A stretch of 64,000 bases of DNA from contig JAAAJB010000044.1 of the NCBI GenBank assembly GCA_016098155.1, positions 38,547-102,546 of the forward strand, read 5' to 3'. The DNA is from Actinomortierella ambigua. Taxonomy: Eukaryota; Mortierellomycota; Mortierellomycetes; Mortierellales; Mortierellaceae. The notes below the pieces were generated by a model. That model did not search any database. It was not told where the DNA came from and was given only the letters and a program-made list of their open reading frames with translations. The position numbers were made by a program, and so were the translations under genes. The stretch's first letter is position 1, and each line of letters opens with the position of its first letter. Positions 23,183-39,613 of this stretch are shown piece after piece.

Positions 23183-26100
23183 AGCCGTCCAAAGACGACG
23201 ACAGCTCAAAGCCAGAGACGGCAGACGTATAGCCGCTGTCGCGAGGCACGACAATCTGGCGCTCAAAGCCCTTGCGCACCCAGACTGTCTCGGACCGCAG
23301 ACTTTCATCCTCGTCCTCGACATCCTCGTCCTCATCTTCCTCCTCATCCTCATCCACGCCTGCTGACCGCTGACGGCCTGTCAGACCATGGTGTTGGTGG
23401 AGAAGGTGGTGGTGATGGTGGTGGGCCGCCTGTAGGGCTTCTTCGCTGTCACCACTGACGCTGCTATTGTTGTGGCTGCTGCTGCCGTTCATCTGGGCCT
23501 GGCTCGTCGCATACTGTACATTGTCCATCAACTCCTTGGGCAGCATCCGTCGCAGATTCTGGTGTGTAATCTCATTCAGACCCATCTCGCCCAACACTTC
23601 AGTGTCTGAAATCACATTCAGGTCCTCCTGTGTTGGGATCTGGATCTGCACCATCGTCGTTTCCTCGGCTCCACACTGGCGCTTGTTGCCCTTACCCCTA
23701 ATAGAACCCAGTTTTGTTTTTGATAGAAAAAATAACGAGCGGTGTTTTTTAAAGTTAGCAGCGTGATATAGTTGGGGAAGCAAGGGTCCAAAGTGGATGA
23801 CAAGAAAGAGAGACAGAGAGGAAAGAGACAGAGATACTTACGATTTGCGTGTACGCTGTTCTTCACGAACACGGCGAATAACACCAATGCTCGCTTCAGA
23901 GTCGGAGCTCTGGCATGCATACAGCGGCATCTTCATCACAAACATGGGGAGCTGGATGCGCTGTTCCTCCTCACTCTCCTCCGCGGCGCGTCGCTGATAG
24001 TGATGGGCATGTTGGAACTGCTCGTGCTGTACGAAATCATGCTGCTGCTGCTGCTGATGGTGATGATGGTGGTGATGATGATGCTGTTGCTGCTGCTGCT
24101 GAAGCTGCTGTTGTTGCTGTTGCTGCTGCTGTTGTTGCTCAGCCAGTTGCTTCTTCGCCAAACGCTTCTCCTGTCGACGCTGCTCACGCGCCTGTTCGCG
24201 CTTCTCGTGTCGCTCCTTCCTCTCGCGCCGGCGGGCTCGGCGAGCCTCCTTAGACTCCTTGGAATCATCCTCATTCTCCTCTTCATGATCCACATCACCC
24301 TCCATGCCTTCATCGCCGCCACCGCCTTGGAGGACTCCATCCATCTTGGCCTGGGCGTCATCCTCTCCATCAATAGCCATATCCGTTGCCCGTGGCGACC
24401 TCCGATGATGCCTATGATGCCGATGCCTACGCCGCCGATCGGACGAAATCCGCACCTCTTCTTCCTCATCCTGCGGCACGTCCGACTCGGCTTGCGAGAG
24501 CTCTTCCAGGACTCGGCTTGCTATCCGGTCTGGGCGAAGAATTACCACCGCCTCCTCTTCCTTCATCTCGGCCCCTCCTCCTCGTCGCTTCGCCTCGCGT
24601 TCTTCGCGACGACGCCGCTTCTCTTCATGTCGACGACGCCGCTCTTCCTTGGCCTCGATATCCCGGGCCTCACGTGCCTTATTACGCTCCACGAGGTTTA
24701 CCAGTTGAACATGCTATGGATAACGAGTGCAGAAGAAAAAAAAAAGAAGAATTAGAGATTAGGCATGGACCAGAGTCTGCAAATCATGGATACACATCCG
24801 GCGAGAGGTGGGGCCATACTCGAGTGATCTGATCTTGGAGTTGGGCGCGAAGGATGGTGTTGCTCAATGTCAGAGCTGCCGTCTCTTTCTATTATTATTA
24901 ATAATATTCCAAAAAGGGGGAGAGAGAGAGAGAGAGTTTAAATAAAGAGTACACGGTAATGATGACGATCACAATCCCGTTAAGGTGGTGAGGGGAGTCA
25001 CATACTTCAAGACGTTCAAGCTCCATGTCATCGACTCCTGGTTCCTCGCTTTCAATATCCGGCTCTTCCACGGCAGAGGGGCTACGTCCCTGTGCACACC
25101 GTGTCACATCATGGACCACCGTGGACTCGCCAATGCCGATCCATTGAATCTCCTTCTTCTCCATCTCGTTCTTGTCCATCTTGATAATACCCATCGCTTC
25201 AAGGACGTTCAACGCATCATAGACTCGACGACGGATATTCTAGAAAACAAAAGGGAGGGTAATACAAGAGAAGGTCGGTAAAGCGAGCTATTTTACGCCA
25301 GGTTGAAAAATGAATAAGCATAGTAGCATGGAGGAGGAGAGGAGGAGGGAGAGAAAAATTAGCCACTATTGACAATCTCATACCTCTTGTGAACCTTCTT
25401 GTGCAGTAGTCGGCTGAGCGTCCTCACTGTCGCCTCCCTGTCCCGCAAGCTCGTTCACAAGCTATTGCGTGAAACGTGGTACAAAAGGGGAGAGCGTTAA
25501 TGATCCAGAGGGAAGGACCAAGTCAAAACAATCGAGAACTGATCAGATGGATAGGGTACCTTGATGTAAGTGGTGGTGTTCTTTTCACGCACGTATTCGC
25601 AAACACGCTGCGAATAGTGACGCAGGCCTCGCCCCGCTTGGCCATGGACGACGGTATGGTTACCAGGATGCTCATCAGGCCTATAAAGTTTTATGGGATG
25701 GATACAACAATATGTTGACATTAGGAGGAATGCTCACAAATACAGACGGGAAAAAAAAAGCGAGTAGACAAGAGGTATGGGAAGGAGAGGGAATAGGGGG
25801 AAGCATATTTTTTTTTTGGACCTTGTGTAAATTGGTAAAATAATATACAGCGCATAAAAAATTCAAGGGGCTTTTGTGATACATACTGATCATACAGGTC
25901 ATCCAGTGTAGTCCGCACAGACGGTCGTGGCCCTCGCTTCTGGGAGGGGCTAGACTTTGCCTTGACTGCTCGAGCCGGCTTGTCGTCGCTGTTGGTCAGA
26001 CTCGGTTTGCGACTGTTTGTCCCATTCGAGACTGGACTCTGCAGGAACTGGCCCGCCGTTGACGAGGAGGTCATGTTGTCATCCCCATCCTCCCCTCCTA

Positions 26101-27475
26101 CTCCCGACGGGGTCGACTTTGTCTTGTCGTACTTCCGCTTGGACGACGACGACGAAGATGCCGTCGACGCTGTCCGACCATGTTGCTTGGGTCGAGACTT
26201 TTTGCCAGACTCTCCCGCGCCTTCCCCAGCACCTCCAATAGCGTCACCTGCCAGTGGGCCTAGCTTATCCGTATCGTCTTCCTCGTCATCGTCACGGTTC
26301 ACATATCGACGACCATACCGCTCATTCTCCTCACGTTCACGCTCACGAGCATCGTCTTGCTCGGAACATTGCTCCATGTCCTCCTCATATGTACCATATC
26401 GCCGAGGCAAGGGCTGCGAGTGTTGCGGATACTGTGCATGGCGATGATGGTGGTATGGGTGTGGTTGCTGTGACTGTAGTAGTTGTGGTTGCTGGTGAGG
26501 ATGATATGGGGGACCATGCGTACCTGCTGAGGGCAACGGTGGCTGAGCAATGGCCTGATAGTGAAACCCTGCAAGGTGTTTAGCAGGAGGATACGCTGAT
26601 CGTGGATAGGCCGCCGTTGCCGATGGAGGATACCCCTGTGGTGACATGGTAAAGTCTATTGGCGATTCAGTCAGAAAGGTCGAACGAGCCACATCGCTCA
26701 CATAGTGCGGCGTAGAGCGCGGCGTCGTCGGAGAGATTCTGCTGCTGCTCTCAGTGCTGATTGTGCTCAACGAGTAGCTCGAGCCACTCGCGTACGACAG
26801 TGGTGGACAATCCCTGGACTCGACCACGGCAGATGAGAGCGGATGGTGCTCTTGGAAACCATGCATCTGCTGACGGGCCAGTGGCTCGGGCCAGTGCGTC
26901 TGGATCTTTGGTGGTGGATAGGCTCTTGGCACTTTACCGCTCGAAGCAATGGAATCAGCAGCACCATTGGATGAGGTGCGCTGGTGGTGAAACCTCTCAA
27001 ATGGAGGTGCATGCTGTAATGGCGGTGGTTGCTGCTGCTGTTGGTGAGAGGTTTGTTGTTGACTAACAGTCGGGCGAGAGGCAAAGGATTGTGATGGATG
27101 CTGATTCTCTGCAAAGGAGCAGGCAGCAGAAGGATATTCGCCATGCCACTCGGTGGATCTTGACCGACGCACAGAAGGCACGGTGCTTGGAGCCATCCGT
27201 GGGGATCCATCGCGCTTGAAGGGTGTCGCATGCGGATCTGAAATCGCCGCGTTTTTGGTAGAGACTTGGGTTGGTGGAAGATCGTGGCCATGGTGCGGAA
27301 CAGCAGTAGCAACATGATGTGGGGGATATGATTCGTGGAGCTGTTGGCCAGGTGGGTGTGCTGATGCCGGACTGGGATGATGGGGATGGGTATTTATAGG
27401 CGAATAGATTCCTGCGTGTGGTTGTTGCGGCGGTGGCTGTGCGATACGGCCATAGTGCTTCTGCTGCTGCTGTTG

Positions 27476-27506
<31 letters not shown>

Positions 27507-28599
27507 TGTGCCGGCGAAAGAGTGGGTGACGCTGGAGAAGGGGGATAGGTATACTGGGGGGTGTTGGGGTATGGGTGCTGTGCAGGAGAAGGGTGGGGTG
27601 GGTGCTGGTGTTGCTGAAAGGCGTGCTGTTGTGACGATGGTTGAGAGCGCTGTTGTTGCTGATGATAGGCAGAGTGCTTGTGAGGCAGATCGTGTTGTTG
27701 CTGTGTGGCAGGAGTGGCAGCAGGAACAGTCGAGACTGAAGGGAAAGGGCCTGGATGGTCATGCAGCTGTTGCTGCTGCTGCTGCTGGAGGTGTGAATAG
27801 TGCTGCTGCTGTGTGTGTGAGGAGGGGATGTTGGTCTGAGCTTGGAGTGACGACGGCGGCGGGAAACCGTGCGTGTCTAGTCCAGTCCCAGCTGCGCTTG
27901 TAACAGAGCCTGAGGAAGAGGAGGAAGGGGCTGAGCCAGGTTGGTCATGGTGTTGTTGTTGTTGTTGTTGTTGCTGTGGCTGCAGTGAAGCATGGAGCGA
28001 AGATCGCCGACTAGGACGAAGACTACTAGTCAAGACATAATTACGCTCGGCGCTACTGGCCATGGTGGGAAGAGGCTGTTGTGGGGGATAAGGTGGCGGG
28101 AATAAGTTGTGATGGGGGTATGCAGTCGAGTGGGAAGGCGGAAGATGCAATGGCTGTTGCCGAGGACAGGAGTATTCGGGCAAGGAGCTGCCCGTATCCG
28201 ACGGACGAGGCGAGTAGTGGGGCCGAGCAGAATAATGGTACGCTGAAAGAAGGAGAGAAGTGAGCGAGTAAGAGAGAGAGGGAGAGGGAAGAGAGAGAAG
28301 AGAGAGAGACAGAGAGAGAGAGAGAGAGTGGTAGAGTGAGAGAGAGAGGGGGGGTCAGGAAAGGGTAGGGGGGTGGGAGCAGAATAAATGGAATGAATGC
28401 AGATTAGTTAGGTTGATGTTAGAGACACAAGAAAAGAAAGAGGGAAGGGGAGGAAGGGAGGGAGGAGGAGGGGGGGGGCAGGGAAAACGACACGACGGGA
28501 GAAGCGGGAGGAATATCTCACAGGTGGTGGAAAGGAAGGAGCGAGTTTGTTGGAGGCATAGGATATGTCGTGTATGAGTGTTGTGGTATGGATGGAAGG

Positions 28600-28642
<43 letters not shown>

Positions 28643-29494
28643 GAGAGAGTGGAGGGAGTGTGCAGAGAGAGTGGAGTGAGAGAAGGAGAGAGGGGAGAGA
28701 GAGACAAGGGGAATTGCCCAATGCCCAGGTCGGTTGAAGCCAATGAATGAGAGGTGAAGAATGAAATAAAAAAGGGAGTGGAGGAGGGAGGAGTGAGTGT
28801 GGGCCAGTGTCGAGAAGTTGGAAAGTCAGAAGGGGGGAAGGAGAGTCAAAGTGGGTAAATGAGAACAAGAATTGCCCATTGTCCTCATGGACATTTGTGC
28901 GAGGAAGAGGACGGAGAAAAAAAAACAAAGAAAACATCCCGTTCCTCTCGCCTCGTGCCCCTTCTCTCTCCCTCTCTCCCTCTGTCTCTCGCTATGCTTC
29001 ATCCCAATGGGTAGGTATGGATGGTGGCCTCTTTACTTTTTTTTTTGTCTCGTCTCCTCGCATACTCCCATCCTTGTACCCTTTCAGTTCACTTGTCCTC
29101 TCTTTTTTTCGCTTAGGCAATGATTGATACAAGAAAGGATGGGATTGGGAGTACGAGAAGAGGGTTTAGGGGAATAATACAAAAACAGCGTGCTAGGCTG
29201 GAAAGAAGTGGAAGGTAGTTGGGGAGAGGAGAGCAACAGCTTTAGAGGGGGAGGGAGGAAGAGTGTCTGTCTGTCTGTGGTGTGTTGAATGGAAAGGGAG
29301 AGAGAGAGAGGAGAGAGAGAGGGAGAGAGAGAAGAGTCCAAGGTTTGGGGTCTCCAGCAGGTCCCTCTCCCTTCCCCCTCTCTAGTTTAGCAGTTCAGAC
29401 ATTCATGACTTTTTTGCCATTTACCTTGTGGAGCAGCAAGCGCGGTCGATGAGCTCGAGGTGGACTTGAGATCAGTCCGCTTATGACGGGACAT
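23181..29494 (-). CDS. Giant Dp-type transcription factor (E2F dimerisation partner)
   Basis: Eight exons (29494-29425, 28242-25887, 25680-25560, 25461-25384, 25239-25006, 24888-24820, 24713-23842, 23697-23181) join in phase to 1,438 residues. Typical animal Dp proteins have about 400. Residues 1-800 are Gln/Pro/His/Ser-rich and probably disordered. The winged-helix DNA-binding domain (about 824-920) shows G-R-G-L-R-H-Y-S-Q-R-V-C, then T-T-T-Y-I-K-L-V-N-E-L, then N-I-R-R-R-V-Y-D-A-L-N-V-L and I-Q-W-I-G. These are hallmark Dp motifs, as is the R-R-R-V-Y-D recognition helix. A coiled-coil-like dimerisation segment follows (about 954-1010, E-T-A-A-L-T-L-S-N), broken by a Glu/Arg/Gln/His-rich insertion before the Dp C-terminal part (L-P-M-F-V-M-K-M-P). 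It should pair with an E2F protein at cell-cycle promoters. Exon 1 (M-S-R-H-K-R) is separated by a 1.2 kb purine-rich intron and is the least certain part. Confidence 0.88.
28243..29424. repeat. Homopurine (GA-rich) intron 1 of the Dp gene
   Basis: On the + strand the proposed 1.18 kb first intron is dominated by GA, GGA and AGAG tracts, including near-perfect (GA)n around 28307-28328 and 28606-28638. The transcribed RNA is therefore polypyrimidine-rich. Confidence 0.8.
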
Positions 29495-31090
29495 AGAGGA
29501 GGAGGAGGAAAGTGGGGAGGGGGGGGGAGGGAGTAGAGAAAGTAAGGAAGAGGGAAGGAAGGAGGAAGAGTGTCGAGTATGGAGAGCGAGAGTGTGTGTA
29601 GTGGTGGTGGTGGTGGTGGTAGCTTGTAGCAGAGAAGAAGAGATGCCTAGAGCCTGTGCGCTAGGTGCAAGTCGACTGAGCAAGGGCCAGAGACAGAGGT
29701 AGAGACAAGGTCAGAGACAAAAGACAGAGACAGGGACAGTGACAGAGACAGAGACAGAGATAGACGGGCAACAAGTCGAGCCAGAGAGTCGATGTCTGTG
29801 TCGAGCTGCCATCCAGCCGGAGAGGGAGGATGAAAGAAGACAGAGAACAAGAAGAGGAAGAAGCAGGGAGGTGCGGAAATGGAGAGGGTGAGTGATGAGG
29901 ATGCAAGTGGATAGGAAAGTGAAGAAGCTGTGCGAGAGAGAGAGAGAGTGTGTGTGTGTGGGTAAGTGTGTAAAGGGTGGGTGGAGAAAAGGAAGAGAAG
30001 GAGGAGGAGGAGGAGAAGGAGGAAAGGGAGCGACAAGAAAAAAAAAGAAGAGGGGACAAAAGGGAGAATGGTCAATGGTGGATGCCGTATGGTCTGTCCA
30101 GTCGAGGATGCTGGCTGGCTTGCAGGTAGAGCAGAGCAGAGCAGAGCAGAGTAGGGGGGGCAGTGCCCAGTGCAACAGGGGAATGTAAACCCAAAAATCC
30201 TCTCCCCCAGCAACAATAATCCTCTGTGAGGAAGAGAGCAGACCAGACTAGACCAGCAGACAAGACAAGGCGAGACAAGAAGAAAAAAAAAAGGCCCTTT
30301 TCTCCGATGACGACGGATTGGGGGAATAATGTGGATGGATGCCGGGTGGGTGGATGGGTATGTAGACAATGTTGGGTAGGATGGGTGGGATGGGATTTTG
30401 GGTTATAGGACTTGGGATACAAGAGATACAACAATGGCAAGAAGAGGGTGTGGGAAGTGGGCGACCCAATAGACACTCAATCTTTGTGTTTTTCTCTTTC
30501 TTGAGTACAAAAAAAAAAGATCCGTCTGTTTCCTCAACGACTTTTTTTTTTGCCAACGTCGACGACGTGTGGAGAGAGGGAGAAGGATGTGATGGGAAGC
30601 AGAAAGTGGGTGTGGGGGGGACAGTGGAGAGAAGCAGGACAAGAAGGATGTTTGAAGAAGAGAAAAAAGAGAGGAGGAGAGAGGGGAAGGAAGGGAAGAG
30701 GAAGAGGAGGAAGGAAAGGAAATCAGCAACAAAAACAACAACAATGCTGACCATGGGACAACGCATGCTCCCCCCCCTCCCTCCTTCCCTACAACCCCCC
30801 CCTCCCTTTCAGACATACAAAGTATACCTGGGCGGAGTGAGCCAAATGGGGGGCAATGGGAGACCACACCCCAACCCACAGTTCTATTGTGCAAGCCCAA
30901 AAAAAAATAAGAAGGAAAGAAAAAAATGTGCCGTGCGTTCTCTCACAGCCATCCATCCATCCATGCATCCACCGATGCTGTGTCGCTGGTAGCACACACA
31001 TACGTACACGTACACATCGTACATGCCCCGAAAAAGAAAAAAACAGCGCACTGCCTACACTTACTTGTCGTTGTTGTTGCTGTCGTTGTT

Positions 31091-31148
31091 GTTGATGATA
31101 ATGATGATGATGGTGATGATGACGATGATGATGATGATGATGATGATG
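31091..31148. repeat. (GAT)n trinucleotide repeat
   Basis: Near-continuous GATGAT units with a few substitutions, in a noncoding spacer. Confidence 0.92.
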
Positions 31149-31912
31149 CCGTTGTGCTATGAGGATAGGGACTAACCCATCATCATCACCATCATCATCA
31201 CTACCACCACAGCAAATCCTTTCCTCCCCTCTTTCTGATCCTCTCTTTCTTTCTCTTGCCTCAACGGTCCTTCATTCCAACATATTCTTTCTTTTCTTTT
31301 CTTTTCTTTTTTGCCGGGAAAGGATAAAGAGGAGGGGCGAGGACTAGGAGAGAAAACAGGAGTGGGGAAAGGAGGAAGAGAAGGGGTGGAAAGAGGGGGG
31401 GAGAGAGTGGGCGAGACGAGGGGTACATGACCAAAAGGAAAGCAAGAGATATGGGCACCCACCATCCGAGTTCATGGTACCTCACCTTTTTTTCGATTGG
31501 TGCATTTAGGTCTGGAGCAACGCGTCTCTTCGCGCGTTGCGCGCGTTTTTTTACTCTTTCTGTCTTTTCTTCTCTCTTTCTGGGCTAGGAAGAGAGAGGA
31601 GGAGGAGGGAGGGAGAGTTGAGCGAGTGAGTCCAGGGACCTTCATTTTTTGAACCCCACCCACTCACTTCACCAACACATGTGCAGTAATAATTCAACAA
31701 ACAATATTCTGACTGAGATTGGCCTAGGCGATCACTCTCTCTCTTTCTCTTTTCCCTTTCTCTCTCTCTCCCTCTCTCCTTTTCCCCCGCACTCTGCACA
31801 CACACACACAGACACAGTCTAACTGACCCCGGGTTATTCTTCTTTCCTTCCTTCCCTTTCTTTCTTTCCTTCCTTTCATATCTTTCCTTCACCCCAGTTC
31901 CTCAATTCATTT

Positions 31913-31938
31913 TCATTCATTCATTCATTCATTCATTC
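31913..31938. repeat. (ATTC)n tetranucleotide repeat
   Basis: Short run of ATTC units, about 170 bp upstream of the proposed PFK-2/FBPase-2 start. Confidence 0.92.
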
Positions 31939-32104
31939 CTCTCCCCTGCCACAGACTTGTCCTTCCTGACCTCTGCTGCCTCGCAACTTCTCCCTCCCTT
32001 CTTTCCCGCAACCGGCTTACTTTCCCACCCTTTTTTGGCCTCCCTCTCCCCCCCTCCCCGAACAACAAACACTCGCACGCTCATATATAACATAGTAGTA
32101 CAGC

Positions 32105-36599
<4,495 letters not shown>

Positions 36600-37055
36600 A
36601 GTGGCATACACATACGCACACACACTGTTTTTTTTTTCCATCATCCACATCTCTCCCTCCTCTTTCCCCCCTTCATTTTCATTTTTATTGTTTTTCTGTG
36701 GACGGATGGATAAAGTCGGATGGAGTAAAAAGGTGGAAGGTTGAGGGGAGGGGAAGACTGAGCCTTTTTTTTTTCCGTCATGCAGTTTCATGTTCGTTTC
36801 TCCATACAAGTAGTATACCTGTCATTGTAGACTTGTACCCATAATTTTTGCATTTCCAAGAGTTCTTGACACGCAACTGATGATGTTTGAAATGCAAAAA
36901 TATCTTCTAATTTGTGTTTATATAAAAAAAAATCCAAATAACAAACAAAAAGTGGGAGGAACGGGGAAATGATATGGCCCCCCAGGCACACTCCCTCTCT
37001 CGCCCCAAAGACCCTACTCAAACTGAGGGACTATTTTTTCTCTCCCCCCTTTCTT
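36600..37055. other. Convergent 3' spacer between PFK-2/FBPase-2 and Pescadillo
   Basis: Presumed 3' UTRs of the two convergent genes, with poly-T and poly-A runs. Nothing else is seen. Confidence 0.6.
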
Positions 37056-39338
37056 TTACTTCTTCTTGGCAGCGGCCTTCTTCTGCTTGTCGAGGGCGAC
37101 CTTGCGCTCGGTCAGCTTCTGGACCTCGGCGGCCTTCTTGTCCTTGCCGTACTGGATCTTCTTGTACAGCTTTTGCTGCTTGTTGGTCATCATGATCTTG
37201 GCCAGCTCCTTGGCCTCGGCCTCCTCAATCTCGGCCGCCGTACGCTTCTTGCCAGCTGTGGGTGCGCCGGCAACGGGACCAGTAGCAGCAGCAGCCTTCT
37301 TGGCCTTCTTGGTCTTCTTGGCCTCTTGAGCTTCGAATTCGGTGAATGTCAGACCCTTGGCCTCGGCCTCCAGCTCACGCTGATGAGTGTCCTTGTGTTC
37401 GACCTGCTCCTCTTCCTCCTCGTCCTCATCCTCGTCCTCCTCTTCGTCCTCATCGTCCTCATCCTCATCTTCATCCTCGTCCTCGTCCTCCTCCTCGCCT
37501 TCCTCGCGGTCAACGCCCTCCAAGCCCTCCATGGTGCCCTCAAACTTTGCGTCGTCGGGGACGTAGTCGCCATCCTTGGCCTCGACGAAGGGCGACAAGT
37601 GCGGGGGCAGGGTCTTTCCGACGGCATAGGGGTCAGCGGTCAAGAGCTTGCCAGCATTGACGGAATCATAGACCCACTGGGGCTGAACGTAATGACGGCT
37701 GAGGAAGCGATGGCCCTGGGTGGGCTTATCGGAGATTTGATGGGTGATCCGGTCATCGTTCTCGCCAAAGGGCGAGCCCTCGCCCAGGACGGGGTCCCAA
37801 CCGACGTTTCCGCCAAAGGCACGCAGGGCAAACTCGAGCGAGTAGCGGGGCACCTCGCGCGAGAGGTAGATGTAGGTGTGGGCAAAGAGCGATTGGAATT
37901 GGCTCAGTTGTTGCGATGCCCGCTGGATGTCGGAGAAGGTGACCGTCGACATGTCGGCAGCAGCGTCGCCCGAGGGTAATTGTGCTGGGAACTCGTCCAA
38001 GGCAGTCTCTGTGTTGTCGCTGTTTTTCTCCATGTCGTCCTCGTCCATCGCTGTGCTGTTGTTGTCATCTCCTTCCTTTTCTTGGATACGAGCAATCTTG
38101 GCCGACAATTGTTTGATCCGACGCTCTGATTCCCGCTTCTGGCGCTGCTCCTCCTCCGTCAACGTTGCTGTTGCTGCTGCTTCTGTTGATGATGATGTTG
38201 TGTCGGCGGCGATCTTGGCCGAGGAAGTGGCAGACTCGATGATCAATGCGTTCATGCCGGCACCGCCTTCGTCCAGCTTGAGATCCATCTTGGGCGGATA
38301 GACGAGGTTGATGTCTGTGTACAGCTTAAAGTTGACAAAGCCCAACAGCGTCTGGTAAAACTCGAGGAACGTCAGCATCACACGGAAATCGACATCCGTG
38401 GGGACCTAATCATTCCAATGAGGAGAAGAAGAAGAAGAAAGGGAAAAAAGACACATGGGTGAATAAAAAAAATATTTGCAAGTATCAAAAGCACGTTGAA
38501 GACATGAACACTGATGTAGAACAAGCTGACTGTAAAACAACAAAGAAAAAGGAGGAGAGAAAAGGCAAGACTTACATCCTGAGAAAACTGGTATGGGACC
38601 AACCAAGTAATCGTCTGGCCCTTAATCTCGGCCTGGTAGTAAATACCCTTGATGGACAAAAACACCTTTCGCAACGAGCGCGTATGGAGCACGTAGTGCT
38701 GGAACTCGGCCGCCAACCGCTGGCAGTTCTCGACGGCCTCCTTCTTGACCTTGTCGGTCTTGGGCATCGTCGCAAACAAAAAGATCATGCAGAGGGCATC
38801 GTCCAGATCACGCAACGCATCCGTAAAGGACGGGTACCGCTCCTTCACCAGATGATCCAACGTGTACACGGGCTTGCCATGCTCCGCCAGCGACTTGGCC
38901 GTGCTGTACTGCTGCTTGCCCATGAACTTGGCCAGCTTCTTGGCAAACGTCTTGTACTCGCGGAACTTTTGCAGCACGGGCTCGTGCATCAGGTACTGGA
39001 TATCCTTGGCATAGTAGAACGTTGCTGGGGCAGTCGAGCCCTTGTTGGCCTTCTTCTTGTTCTTGGGCTCTCGAGGGTAGATACCCTTCAGAATACAGAG
39101 ACGACTGTTGAACGTGAAGAAACATGGAATAAAAAGGATACTGGTTTTAGAGGAGGCAAGGAGGGAGGATAGGTCTGCAATACACAACAGTAAAAGGCGT
39201 ATGATTGTTTTGTTTTTGATAGAGTTGGCTCCCATACCGAAAGTCTGCAAGGGTAACCTGGAGCTTCTTCAGCGCCTGGTTACGGGTGATGTAGTTGATG
39301 GCTGCTCCGGCCTTTCCCTTCTTCTGCAATTTACCCAT
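37056..39338 (-). CDS. Pescadillo homologue (ribosome biogenesis, BRCT protein)
   Basis: Three exons (39338-39238, 39104-38576, 38405-37056) give 659 residues, in the normal range for the family. The N-terminus reads [13 protein letters not shown], with N-Y-I-T-R-N-Q-A and [12 protein letters not shown], the Pescadillo signature. Then come [12 protein letters not shown] and [14 protein letters not shown] domain lies at about 380-475 ([18 protein letters not shown]). It is followed by an acidic Glu/Asp block and a Lys-rich tail ending A-A-A-K-K-K. In yeast the protein (Nop7) joins Erb1 and Ytm1 in the nucleolus to mature 27S rRNA and the 60S subunit, and this role is expected here. Family assignment is secure. 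Confidence 0.95.
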
Positions 39339-39613
39339 GGTTAATGAAATGGAAGTGAGGAGAGGATGGCAAGGCGGAAAGAATGAATGTAAAAAAAAAT
39401 ATTCTTTTTTGGGCAGTGTGTCTCCCCCTTTGCCAGTCAAATTTTTTGAAGAGCCATCTCAGTGTTTGTTTACCAGACTTTTCTTTATGCAGCCAGAAAC
39501 AGTCACTTAGAGGTATTGTGAATTTATCTCTATTCCAAAAACATTCACTCTTCTAGACGCATCCTATATCCTATTTTCTTCTCCCTATTACCCTTCTTCC
39601 TTCCTCTTCCTCT

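Larger units (their letters stand above)
29495..32104. other. Divergent intergenic region between Dp (-) and PFK-2/FBPase-2 (+)
   Basis: About 2.6 kb of strongly strand-biased low-complexity sequence: purine-rich on the left, pyrimidine-rich on the right. It contains GAT and ATTC repeats and a GC-rich hairpin at 31517-31540. No coding sequence is supported. It presumably holds both promoters. Confidence 0.6.

Noticed and set aside
28565..30476. Many Ser/Leu/Pro- or Arg/Glu-rich frames on both strands
   Set aside because: Direct translations of GA/CT repeats in the Dp intron and intergenic region.
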